Position numbers and translations under genes: made by a program. 64,000 nucleotides of DNA from Catellatospora sp. IY07-71 (GTDB taxonomy: Bacteria > Actinomycetota > Actinomycetes > Mycobacteriales > Micromonosporaceae): assembly GCF_018326265.1 (NCBI RefSeq), contig NZ_AP023360.1, forward strand, positions 7,003,001 through 7,067,000. Direction: 5' to 3'. Of this stretch, positions 16,891 to 24,667 are shown in pieces. Within the stretch, counting starts at the first letter, position 1; each line of letters opens with the position of its first letter. Under the pieces are notes generated by a model, which was not told where the DNA came from, did not search any database, and saw only the letters and a program-made list of their open reading frames with translations.

Positions 16891-18597
16891 ATGGCTCCAG
16901 TACGGGTCGCCGCGGTGCAGCTCGCCGCGTCGCAGGATGTCGACGGCAACCTCGCCGCGTGCCTGCGTCTCATCGACGACGCCGCCGCACAGGGCGCACA
17001 GCTCATCGTGCTGCCTGAATTCTGCAACCACTTGTCCTACTACGCCGACCGGGCACAGGCGCACCAGATCGCGACCAGGCCCGGGGACCCGTTCCTGACC
17101 GCGGTCGCCGACCGCGCCCGCAGGCACGGCGTACACATAAAGATCAACGTGACCCACGCGCACCCGGACGGGCGCACCGGCGGGACGAACTTCCTGTTCG
17201 GCCCGGACGGCGCGGTGCTCGGCCAGTGCGACAAGCAGACCCTGATGGGCGCCGAGAACGACCATCTCGACCCGGCCACCGAGGTCGGCCCGGTCATCGA
17301 GACGCCGCTCGGCCGCCTCGGCATGTACGCCTGCATGGAGGGCGTCATCAACGAGGTCGCCCGCGGTCTCGCGCTGCGCGGCGCGCAGGTGCTGCTGAAC
17401 AGCCTGAACTCGTTCGCGCTGGACGAGGCGAGCCTGCACATCCCGGTCCGCGCGGCCGAGAACAAGGTGTGGGTCGTCGCCGCGAACAAGGTCGGGCCGC
17501 TGCTGCCGGAGGAGCACCTGCCCCGGCTCAGCGCCGCCCTCGGCGTACCGGCGGAGTGGCTGCACGGCGCCGGCGAGAGCCAGATCGTCGCCCCCGACGG
17601 GACGGTGCTGGCCAAGGGGCCCCGCACCGGCGAGGCGGTGGTCATCGCCGACATCGACCCCGACCTGGCCGACGGCAAGCACCGCCCCGACGGCACCGAC
17701 ATCTTCGCCACCCGCCGCCCCGAGCTCTACACCGAGATCGCCGAGCCCCCGCACGGCCGCCGCCGCCCGCCGGGCGCGGACAACATCCAGGTCGCGGTGG
17801 TACGCGGCGACGCCGCCACCGCCGAGCGCGAGACCGCCCTGGCCGCCGCCTCCGGTGCCGACCTCGTCGTCATCCACGACGGAGATCCGGCCAGGCTGGC
17901 CGCGGCGCTCGACGGAACGCGCGCCCATGCCGTGGTCGGCACGCCGGCGGGGCCGGTGCTCATCGACGCCAATGGCGTCGTGGCACGCCAGCCCGCGTTG
18001 CACGGTGCGGCGGCAGACCACTCCGCCACGGCCGACAACTTCTGGGATGTAGCTACATCCCAGAAGTTGTCGGCCGCGCAGGAGACCGGTGCCCGCGGCA
18101 CCGCACCTGAGCCCGGCACGCAGGCCGCAACGGATCCCGCGACCGAGGCAGCCGCGCTGGTCACGGTCGACCTGGCCTGGGGGCGGCTGGCGATGATGGC
18201 CGGCGGCGACTCGATCTACCCGGAGCTGTTCCGGGTCGCGGCGCTGCGGGACGTCGACGTGGTCGCCGTGACCGTGGAGACCGCGGAGACCTGGGAGCTC
18301 GCCCTCGGGCTGCCGGAGCGGGCGGCGGAGAACCGGCTCAACGTGGTCGCGGCTACGCCGGTGCATCAGGAGGCGGCGGTGTTCGCGCTGTCGCCCGACT
18401 TCACGCTGTGGACCGCGTGGCAGGGGCCGTTCACCGGGCGGATCAGCCACCCGGTGGTCACGGCCGTGCCGGCGGGCCAGGCCGCGGGGCGCGCGGACGT
18501 CGCCCCCGCCCAGGCCGCCAACCGGCTGGTCTCCCGCCAGACCGATCTCGTCGACGGCCGCCCGTGGCGGCTGGTGCACGCCCTCATAGAAAGGTAG
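16891..18597 (+). CDS. Nitrilase-family hydrolase, tandem domains, with in-frame repeat insertion
   Basis: 568 residues, about twice a normal nitrilase. The first domain (1-285) has the complete triad: Glu43 in LPEFCNH, Lys115 in CDKQT and Cys148 in MYACMEG. It should hydrolyse a C-N bond in an amide, nitrile or carbamoyl group. The second domain (~300-568) keeps the fold (GRLAMMAGGDSIYPELFRVA; LPERAAENRLNVVAATP) but has Gly in place of the Cys, so it is probably non-catalytic. In its middle, residues ~370-420 are low-complexity and include DNFWDVATSQKLS (382-394), encoded by the palindrome 18029-18076. It is the first gene of the nine-gene operon and starts 10 bp after the shared operator. 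Confidence 0.85.
   Translation: MAPVRVAAVQLAASQDVDGNLAACLRLIDDAAAQGAQLIVLPEFCNHLSYYADRAQAHQIATRPGDPFLTAVADRARRHGVHIKINVTHAHPDGRTGGTNFLFGPDGAVLGQCDKQTLMGAENDHLDPATEVGPVIETPLGRLGMYACMEGVINEVARGLALRGAQVLLNSLNSFALDEASLHIPVRAAENKVWVVAANKVGPLLPEEHLPRLSAALGVPAEWLHGAGESQIVAPDGTVLAKGPRTGEAVVIADIDPDLADGKHRPDGTDIFATRRPELYTEIAEPPHGRRRPPGADNIQVAVVRGDAATAERETALAAASGADLVVIHDGDPARLAAALDGTRAHAVVGTPAGPVLIDANGVVARQPALHGAAADHSATADNFWDVATSQKLSAAQETGARGTAPEPGTQAATDPATEAAALVTVDLAWGRLAMMAGGDSIYPELFRVAALRDVDVVAVTVETAETWELALGLPERAAENRLNVVAATPVHQEAAVFALSPDFTLWTAWQGPFTGRISHPVVTAVPAGQAAGRADVAPAQAANRLVSRQTDLVDGRPWRLVHALIER
18029..18076. repeat. Palindromic element, family 1, copy B (in frame in nitrilase-like CDS)
   Basis: A perfect 48-bp palindrome centred between 18052 and 18053 (centre TAGCTA). 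It is the longest of the four copies and is extended outward by CGGCC/GGCCG. It reads in frame as DNFWDVATSQKLS. Confidence 0.9.
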
Positions 18598-18603
18598 GCC
18601 ACG

Positions 18604-19407
18604 GTGGCCGAAACGCTCCGGCACGTCGAGGACATGGTCGACAACTCGCCCGTCATCGACGTCCACGACACCTTCCACCAGTATCAGCAGCTGCTCGCCG
18701 AGCTGAAGGCGAAGATCGACGCCCGGTTCGAGCTGCACCGCGACGAGTCGACCCTGGAGCTGGAGTCGTACGGGCAGTACCCGGACGGCCCCGGCGGCTC
18801 GCTGGCCGCGTACAGCGGGCCGGAGGTGGACTGGATGGTGCACTCCTGGCTCGGCAACCCGGGCGCGAGCTTCGCCAACCTGCACCTGACCGTGTGGCTC
18901 GGGCCGCAGGTCAAGGTGCCGCACCTGGGCCTGGCCCTGCTGGTGTGGCCCGAGGGCTGGTTCTACCTCGACTCGGTGCCGCGGGTGAACATGGTCGAGG
19001 ACGGCGAGTACTACGACCGCTACTACGCCCCGCTGGACGAGGAGTGGCTGGCGCGCCGCGCCGACCCGGAATTCGAGTACTTCGTCAGCCGGGCCGGGTT
19101 CATCCGGGCCAGCCTGAGCCCGACGGCGTACTGCTACTCGTTCAAGCGCAGCACCCGGAACCTCGACATCGTCCGGGAGCTGACGCACGCGCACGTGGAC
19201 CGGTGGCTGCGCTGGGTCGACGAGGCCGAGCCGGTGCCGGTCGAGGAGCGCGCCGCGCTGGCCGAGACGGACCTGCGGATCCGGCGCAACATCGCCGACC
19301 GCGACCCCGCCAACGTGATGGGCGTGCGCTTCTTCGGCCAGGAGACCACCGACAAGCTGGTCCGCGGCCTGTGGGGCGGGGACCGGAAGTCGGAGCCGCC
19401 GCGATGA
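18604..19407 (+). CDS. Red chlorophyll catabolite reductase-like protein, paralogue 1
   Basis: 267 residues. The core VPHLGLALLVWPEGWFYLDS, VPRVNMVEDGEYYDRYY, then AGFIRASLSPTAYCYSF, HAHVDRWLRWV, ETDLRIRRNIADRDP and FFGQETTDKLVRGLWG follows the order of motifs I recall in plant RCC reductase (ACD2): APNFVVELI, LDLPHRKDLVLNPDYLKEYY, RSAFSPTAS, HV..VLEVWLE, RRDKSFRR, MFGEEVSSRVV. RCC reductase belongs to the ferredoxin-dependent bilin reductase fold and reduces an open tetrapyrrole without a flavin. I infer a bilin-type reductase; the electron donor is not in the window. A second, diverged copy lies at 21570-22292. The start is an in-frame GTG at 18604, 6 bp after the nitrilase stop. Confidence 0.7.
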   Translation: MAETLRHVEDMVDNSPVIDVHDTFHQYQQLLAELKAKIDARFELHRDESTLELESYGQYPDGPGGSLAAYSGPEVDWMVHSWLGNPGASFANLHLTVWLGPQVKVPHLGLALLVWPEGWFYLDSVPRVNMVEDGEYYDRYYAPLDEEWLARRADPEFEYFVSRAGFIRASLSPTAYCYSFKRSTRNLDIVRELTHAHVDRWLRWVDEAEPVPVEERAALAETDLRIRRNIADRDPANVMGVRFFGQETTDKLVRGLWGGDRKSEPPR

Positions 19408-20372
19408 GCACGATCCGTTCGGTGTGGTGGGCGGCCACCATGCCCGGCCACGAGCCGCCGTTCGACACCGCCCACCTGCGCGTCTACTACCCGGCCGTGC
19501 CGGACGGCTCGGATCGCGAGCGGCTGTCGGGGGTGATGGCGGCGGACACGTCCGGCGCGCCGTACCCGGTGGCGCTGATCGTGTCCGGGGTGAACGTGGG
19601 CCAGGAGGCGTACCGCTGGCTGGCCTGCGCGCTGGCCGAGCGGGGCATCGTCGCGGTGACCTACGACTGGGTGGGCACGCTGTTCGGGGGGCTGCACGGG
19701 ATCACGCCGGGCGTGGACCTGGACGCGGCCAAGCCGGACGGGTACGGCACCCGGCCGACCTGCCCGTCGCTGCGGCCGGTGCTGGACGCGCTGGCCACGA
19801 TGACCGGGCCGGTGGCGGGGCTGCTGGACCTGGACCGGGTGGCGCTGATCGGCCACTCGGCGGGCGGCACGGTGGCGCTGCAGTCGGCGCGCTTCCTGCC
19901 GGAGATCAAGGCGGTCGCGACGTACGGCGCGCACACCATGGTCGCCACGATGCTGGGCTGGCCGGCGGGCACGGTGCTGCCGGCCCAGGCCGACTGCCCG
20001 GTGCTGCTGGTCGCGGGCGAGAACGACGGCGTGATCAACGGCTCGGCGGACCGCTACGGCGAGGACGCGGCGACCCGGCGGGACCCGATCACGCGCACGT
20101 TCGACGAGGCGCTGCCCGACCGGGACGGCGCGAACCTGCTGGTGCGGCTCGCGGGGGCGAACCACTTCGGGATCGTGCACCCGGTCGACCACACGGCGGC
20201 GCGGGCGTTCCTGGACCTGCCCGCCGAGGGGGATCCGGCCGAGCACCGCGCGCTGCTGGCGGATCTGGTCGGCGCGTTCTGCCGTACGCACCTGCGCGGC
20301 GGCCCGGACGCGCAGGCTGAGCTGGACAAACTTATCGAAAATCCCGGCGTCGCCGCGGTCCGGCGGAGGTAG
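19404..20372 (+). CDS. Alpha/beta hydrolase, chlorophyllase/dienelactone-hydrolase-like
   Basis: 322 residues from the ATG at 19404, overlapping the previous TGA. PYPVALIVSGVNVGQEAYRW, LAERGIVAVTYDWVG and the nucleophile elbow LIGHSAGGTVAL fit the chlorophyllase/PET-hydrolase branch, where the motif is GHSxGG. Asp in VAGENDGVI and His in AGANHFGIVHP complete the triad. In context it may cleave the phytyl or methyl ester of a tetrapyrrole, but hydrolysis of another ester is equally possible from sequence alone. It is followed after 4 bp by the Rieske oxygenase. Confidence 0.75.
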   Translation: MSTIRSVWWAATMPGHEPPFDTAHLRVYYPAVPDGSDRERLSGVMAADTSGAPYPVALIVSGVNVGQEAYRWLACALAERGIVAVTYDWVGTLFGGLHGITPGVDLDAAKPDGYGTRPTCPSLRPVLDALATMTGPVAGLLDLDRVALIGHSAGGTVALQSARFLPEIKAVATYGAHTMVATMLGWPAGTVLPAQADCPVLLVAGENDGVINGSADRYGEDAATRRDPITRTFDEALPDRDGANLLVRLAGANHFGIVHPVDHTAARAFLDLPAEGDPAEHRALLADLVGAFCRTHLRGGPDAQAELDKLIENPGVAAVRRR

Positions 20373-20376
20373 AGCC

Positions 20377-21573
20377 ATGTTGAAGAACTTCTGGTACGCG
20401 GTCGAGTTCGCCGACCGGGTGACCACCAAACCCGCCCGGGTCACCGTGCTCGGCCAGCACCTCGCCCTCTACCGCACGCCGAAGGGGCGCCCGGTGGCGC
20501 TGTCGGACCTGTGCGTGCACCGCGGCGCGGCGCTGTCGGGCGGCTGGACCAAGGACGGCTGCATCGTGTGCCCGTACCACGGCTGGGAGTACGACGCCGA
20601 CGGCCAGTGCACGAAGATCCCGGCGAACCTGCCGGGCCGGGGCATCCCGAAGAAGGCCCGCGTCGACTCGTACCCGGTGCAGGAGAAGTACGGCTTCGTC
20701 TGGGTGTTCATGGGCGATCTGCCCGAGGAGGAGCGCCCGCCGCTGCCGGTGTGGCCGGAGTTCGACGACCTGAAGGAGAACGGCGGCCGCTTCCGGGCGG
20801 TGACCGGCGAGTTCCTGTGGAAGGCGAACTACGAGCGCATCCTGGAGAACGGCTGCGACATCGCGCACGCGCCGTTCGTGCACGCGGGCGCGTTCGGCAA
20901 CCCGGAGCGCCCGGAGGTCGCCGAGTACGAGCTGGAGACGCCGGACGAGTGGTCGGCGTTCGCGACGGTGGACCTCTACCCGCCGCGGCCGCGGGGCATC
21001 TGGGCGGCGCTGAACCGCAACAAGGCCGACCTGGCCAATCGGCCGCCGGTGCGCACCTCGGCCGGCTGGATGCTGCCGAACATGATCAAGCTGCACGTGC
21101 GGCTGCCGATCGGCGAGCTGATCATCTACGACACGAACATCCCGATCGACGAGACGACCACGCTGGTCAAGTGGGTGGCGCTGCGCACCTTCTTCACCGG
21201 CAAGTGGGCCGACAAGAACGCGATCAACCGTACCCTCAAGATCTTCTACGAGGACGCGGAGGTCGTGAACAAGGTCCGGCCCGAGCTGCTGCCCTTCGAC
21301 CTGGGCGCGGAGCTGCACATCAAGAGCGACCTGATCGCCGTGCACTACCGGCGCCGCCGCCAGGAGCTGGCCGAGAAGGGCTGGCTGCTGTCCGAGGAGG
21401 ACAGCATCACCGGTGACGTGCCGCGCCGCACCGCGACCGTGATCGCCTCCCCGGCCCGCCGGGAGAACCCCGAACTGGCCCGCGCGTGGGTGCACAAGGC
21501 CCGCGGCGAGCACCCCACCGTCCAGGCCGCCTGGGACGCCGCCCAGGCCGCCGAGTCCGAGGAGAAGCCGTGA
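20377..21573 (+). CDS. Rieske non-heme iron oxygenase
   Basis: 398 residues. The Rieske cluster ligands are Cys46-x-His48 (CVHRGAALSGG) and Cys65-x2-His68 (CPYHGW). The mononuclear iron site is Asp161, His164 and His169 in NGCDIAHAPFVH. This matches the single-component terminal oxygenase group that includes vanillate demethylase, TIC55 and phaeophorbide a oxygenase. I see no C-terminal CxxC as in plant PAO, so PAO function is an inference from the neighbours. It needs an external ferredoxin/reductase, not encoded here. Its stop overlaps the GTG start of the next gene. Confidence 0.9.
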   Translation: MLKNFWYAVEFADRVTTKPARVTVLGQHLALYRTPKGRPVALSDLCVHRGAALSGGWTKDGCIVCPYHGWEYDADGQCTKIPANLPGRGIPKKARVDSYPVQEKYGFVWVFMGDLPEEERPPLPVWPEFDDLKENGGRFRAVTGEFLWKANYERILENGCDIAHAPFVHAGAFGNPERPEVAEYELETPDEWSAFATVDLYPPRPRGIWAALNRNKADLANRPPVRTSAGWMLPNMIKLHVRLPIGELIIYDTNIPIDETTTLVKWVALRTFFTGKWADKNAINRTLKIFYEDAEVVNKVRPELLPFDLGAELHIKSDLIAVHYRRRRQELAEKGWLLSEEDSITGDVPRRTATVIASPARRENPELARAWVHKARGEHPTVQAAWDAAQAAESEEKP

Positions 21574-22292
21574 GCCTGCCCGCCGACCTGTGCGAGCGCA
21601 CCCTGAACCGCATCCTCGCCGCCCACCCCGACCTGGTCGAGCAGGAGACGCCGCTGGCGTCGCTGACCAGCCCGATGTCGCCCGCGCCGGTCGGCTCGGT
21701 GCGCGTCTTCAGGGGCTCGGCCGTGGCGAAGGTGGTGTACGTCGGCCTGGTCGTCCCGATGATCCAGCTCGACAGCCACATGATCTTCGCGTTCACCCCG
21801 GAGGACTCGGCCGTCCCGCACTTCACCCTGGACTCGGTGTACGGCGGCGCGTACCACGCGTTCCACCTGGACCTGATCCCGCGCGCCGACCTGGCCTCGC
21901 ACCTGCCCTACCTGGACGCGGCGTTCCACCCGCTGAGCCCGGTGTTCGAGTCGGCGGCGGGCATCGAGGGCCTGACGCCGGCCGCGATCGGGCCCCGGCA
22001 GCGCGCCATCATGTCGCCGTGGATGCTGGTCAACCGGGCGTCGGAGGAGGCGTTCGCGGCGATCACCGAGCACGTCGACGCGTACGCCGCGCACTGGTCG
22101 GGGCTGGTCGACAAGGGCCTGCCCGACGACGTGCTGGCCGGGCTCGCCGACACCGACCTGGCCGCCCGGGACGCCGCGGTGCGCGCGAACATCTTCAGCC
22201 GCGACGTCGACCCGGTCTGGGCGCAGGTGTCCCGCCTGCTCGGCGACGAGAAGACCGACGCCATCCGCGCCGAGCTGGTGGCCAATGGCTGA
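21570..22292 (+). CDS. Red chlorophyll catabolite reductase-like protein, paralogue 2
   Basis: 240 residues from the GTG at 21570. It shares the order of motifs with the gene at 18604: VPHFTLDSVYGGAYHAFHLD, LIPRADLASHLPYLDAAF, a SPW segment, HVDAYAAHWSGLVDKGL, LADTDLAARDAAVRANIFSR and a C-terminal LLGDEKTDAI. PHF..D and LDLIPRADL are closest to RCC reductase. Two diverged copies in one operon suggest a heterodimer or two successive reductions, as when a bilin is reduced in two steps. It overlaps the upstream Rieske gene (GTGA) and the downstream gene by 8 bp. Confidence 0.7.
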   Translation: MSLPADLCERTLNRILAAHPDLVEQETPLASLTSPMSPAPVGSVRVFRGSAVAKVVYVGLVVPMIQLDSHMIFAFTPEDSAVPHFTLDSVYGGAYHAFHLDLIPRADLASHLPYLDAAFHPLSPVFESAAGIEGLTPAAIGPRQRAIMSPWMLVNRASEEAFAAITEHVDAYAAHWSGLVDKGLPDDVLAGLADTDLAARDAAVRANIFSRDVDPVWAQVSRLLGDEKTDAIRAELVANG

Positions 22293-23235
22293 GCCCAGCG
22301 AGTGGCAGAAGCGCATCACCGGGGAGTGGCACGGCCGGCCGTCGCTGTTCGACGCCACCGGCACGTGGTGCGGGTACGAGGACATCCGCCGCTCCTCGGT
22401 GTTCGAGAACGGCGTCACCACGTACTACATGGACGGCGGGCTGACCGGGGGCGGGCCGCTGGCCGGGCAGTTCCGGCTCGGCGCGCCGTTCGCATTCGGG
22501 GTCAAGGACGCCGACGACAACCGCGTCTACACCGGACCGGACTTCTACGGCACCGGGCAGCCCTACGGCTCGTTCGTGGACTCGCACTACTACGGGCCGG
22601 GCTGGCAGGTGGACCTGAACACCTGGAACCAGATCCTGCCCGACGGCCAGACGCAGGTGTACTCGTCCGTGCTCTACCAGGGCTGGTCCGTGGTGGGCTG
22701 CTTCAACGGCGTCTACACGCGTTCGCACGACCACGACGAGAACCCCGAGACACAGGCCAGGGTCGCCGACTTCCTGGCGGCCGAGACCCGCCGCGGGCCC
22801 GTCCCGCACATCATGCCCACCAAGCAGGCCGGGGCGTATGCGGGCAGCGTCGAACTCTGGGGCGCCGACCAGAAACTGCGCGGCACGGTCGACATCCGGC
22901 TCGCCCTCGAACCGGTCGACCTGCTGCACACCCGCCGCACCGTCACCTGGTCGGGCGCGCTGAACCGCACCGCCACCGCCGTGGCCCGGCGCGACGGCAA
23001 CCGGCTGTTCCACGAGGGCCCCGAGGTGTGGGGCAACGCGATCGCGTTCGGCCGGGCCGCGTTCGGGTCGCTGCACTTCACCGACGTGGTGAAGGTGAAG
23101 ACCCGCGAGGTCCTCATAGACGCCGAGCCGGGCATGTCGGCCGGTAGGCAGCTGGCCGTCGTGTACGAGCTGTTCGACGGCAACGTGCTCGACGGCGTCA
23201 TGCACGGCCTGCTGGAGTGGGAGGACGCGGCATGA
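22285..23235 (+). CDS. Uncharacterised beta-rich (calycin/DUF3598-like) protein
   Basis: 316 residues, no signal peptide or membrane helix. The opening EWQKRITGEWHGRPSLFDAT and repeated Trp/Tyr-rich strands (YGPGWQVDLNTWNQILPDG, SVLYQGWSVVGCFNGVYTR, TRRTVTWSGALNRTATAV) suggest a lipocalin-like barrel, weakly reminiscent of DUF3598 proteins. If so, it could bind a tetrapyrrole intermediate; this is speculation from fold and context. Its start overlaps the preceding stop by 8 bp and its stop overlaps the SDR start (ATGA). Confidence 0.5.
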   Translation: MAEPSEWQKRITGEWHGRPSLFDATGTWCGYEDIRRSSVFENGVTTYYMDGGLTGGGPLAGQFRLGAPFAFGVKDADDNRVYTGPDFYGTGQPYGSFVDSHYYGPGWQVDLNTWNQILPDGQTQVYSSVLYQGWSVVGCFNGVYTRSHDHDENPETQARVADFLAAETRRGPVPHIMPTKQAGAYAGSVELWGADQKLRGTVDIRLALEPVDLLHTRRTVTWSGALNRTATAVARRDGNRLFHEGPEVWGNAIAFGRAAFGSLHFTDVVKVKTREVLIDAEPGMSAGRQLAVVYELFDGNVLDGVMHGLLEWEDAA

Positions 23236-24005
23236 GCAAGGTGGTCGTCGTAACGGGCGGCACCAGGGGCATCGGCCTCGGGCTGGTGCGGGAGCTGGTC
23301 GCGCGCGGCGCGCAGGTCGTCTACTGCGGACGGTCGGTCGACTCGGTCAAGCGCGCGGGCGAGCAGGTGCCGCAGGCGTACGGCGTCGTCGCCGACGTCA
23401 CCGACCGCGACGCGGTGCGCAACCTCTGGGACGCGGCCGTCGAGAAGCACGGGCGCGTCGACGTCTGGATCAACAACGCGGGCATGTCCCCCGCCCGCCA
23501 CAAGCTGTGGGAGCTGCCGCCCGGTGAGCTGGACGCCACCGTGGACCTGAACCTGCGCGGGCTGCTGCACGCGAGCGCGGTGGTGCTGGCCGGGATGACC
23601 GCCCAGGGCCACGGCGCGCTGTGGAACATGGAGGGCTTCGGCTCCAACGGCATGATCCGGCCCGGCCTGACCGTGTACGGCGCCACCAAGCGCGCCGTCA
23701 CGTACACCACGGACAGCCTGGCCAAGGAGGTGGCGGGCACCGGCGTGACCGTGCACCACCTGTCTCCCGGCATGGTCGTCACCGATCTGCTGACGCACGA
23801 CTACACGCCGGAGGAGCTGGCCCAGGCGAAGAAGATCTTCAACATCCTGGCCGACCGGGTCGAGACCGTCACGCCGTGGCTGGCGGACAAGGTGCTGGCC
23901 GGGGCCTCCAACGGGGCCCGGGTGGCGTGGCTGACCCGGGGCAAGGCGTTCTGGCGGTTCATGACCGCGTTCCGTAAGCGAGACGTGTTCGGGGAGAACG
24001 AGTGA
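23232..24005 (+). CDS. SDR oxidoreductase resembling chlorophyll b reductase (NYC1/NOL)
   Basis: 257 residues from the ATG at 23232. TGGTRGIG (8-15) binds NAD(P)H, and Tyr149/Lys153 (VYGATKRA) are catalytic. Beyond generic SDR motifs it has VDVWINNAG, LWNMEGFGSNG, LSPGMVVTDLL and KKIFNILADRVETVTPWLADKV. Plant NYC1/NOL, as I recall them, carry INIWINNAG, FNMDGAGSGG, ASPGMVLTELL and KQMFNIICELPETVARTLVP at the same places. NYC1/NOL reduce the 7-formyl group of chlorophyll(ide) b. Here it could reduce a tetrapyrrole formyl or keto group. This is the strongest single link of the operon to tetrapyrrole catabolism. Confidence 0.75.
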   Translation: MSKVVVVTGGTRGIGLGLVRELVARGAQVVYCGRSVDSVKRAGEQVPQAYGVVADVTDRDAVRNLWDAAVEKHGRVDVWINNAGMSPARHKLWELPPGELDATVDLNLRGLLHASAVVLAGMTAQGHGALWNMEGFGSNGMIRPGLTVYGATKRAVTYTTDSLAKEVAGTGVTVHHLSPGMVVTDLLTHDYTPEELAQAKKIFNILADRVETVTPWLADKVLAGASNGARVAWLTRGKAFWRFMTAFRKRDVFGENE

Positions 24006-24667
24006 ACGTCAACGACTACCCGGTGATCATGGCGCTGGAGGACTACGTCCCGACGCTGCTGGCGCTGGCCGGGTTCTGGGTGCTGGGCGGCGCGTCCCAG
24101 CGGATCGACCCGCTCGCGGCCATGCTCGGCCGGGCCGGGGCCGTGCTCATCGGCCTGGGCGGCGTCGCCAAGTCGACGTGGAAGCTGGTGCTGTCCGCGT
24201 TCGGCCACGACTGGCCGTGGCTGGAGCAGTCCCTGTTCCCGCTGATGGCGACCGGTGCGCTGCTGGTGCTGTGGTCGCTGACCACCACGCTGCGCGGCAA
24301 GGTCACCCCGTGGTGGCCGTACGCGCTGATCGGGGTGGCCGTCGCCGGAGCCGCAGTCGGCACGGGCAGCCTGCAGCCGGCGTTCATCACCGCGACCGCG
24401 GGCGTGACGCTGATCAGCGTGCTCGGCGCGGTGCTGGCCGGACGCCACCGGGCCTGGCTCGCGGTGGCGCTGTTCGTGCTCGGCATCGTCGCGGTCACCT
24501 CGCTGGTGCCGCTGCGCAGCCACCCGGAGCACCACACGGTCGCCTTCCAGTGGATGGAGCAGGGCATCAACACCGTGGCGCAGGCGATCTTCCTGGTCGC
24601 GGCGCTGCTGACCGTACGCGCGGCCCGCACCGCCGCCGCGCCCGCGCCGAGGGAGGCGCTGGCATGA
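24002..24667 (+). CDS. Integral membrane protein
   Basis: 221 residues, GTG start overlapping the SDR stop. About six hydrophobic helices are visible (TLLALAGFWVLGG, AGAVLIGLGGV, SLFPLMATGALLVLWSL, ALIGVAVAGAAVG, LAVALFVLGIVAVTSLV, AIFLVAALLTV). No family is recognised. As part of the operon it may move a substrate or product or house a step at the membrane. Its stop overlaps the next ATG. Confidence 0.65.
   Translation: MNVNDYPVIMALEDYVPTLLALAGFWVLGGASQRIDPLAAMLGRAGAVLIGLGGVAKSTWKLVLSAFGHDWPWLEQSLFPLMATGALLVLWSLTTTLRGKVTPWWPYALIGVAVAGAAVGTGSLQPAFITATAGVTLISVLGAVLAGRHRAWLAVALFVLGIVAVTSLVPLRSHPEHHTVAFQWMEQGINTVAQAIFLVAALLTVRAARTAAAPAPREALA

Noticed and set aside
16519-19194. 891-codon minus-strand frame extending from the Dabb gene
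   Set aside because: Only the last 93 codons (16519-16800) resemble a protein; the rest is antisense to the nitrilase and RCCR-like genes.
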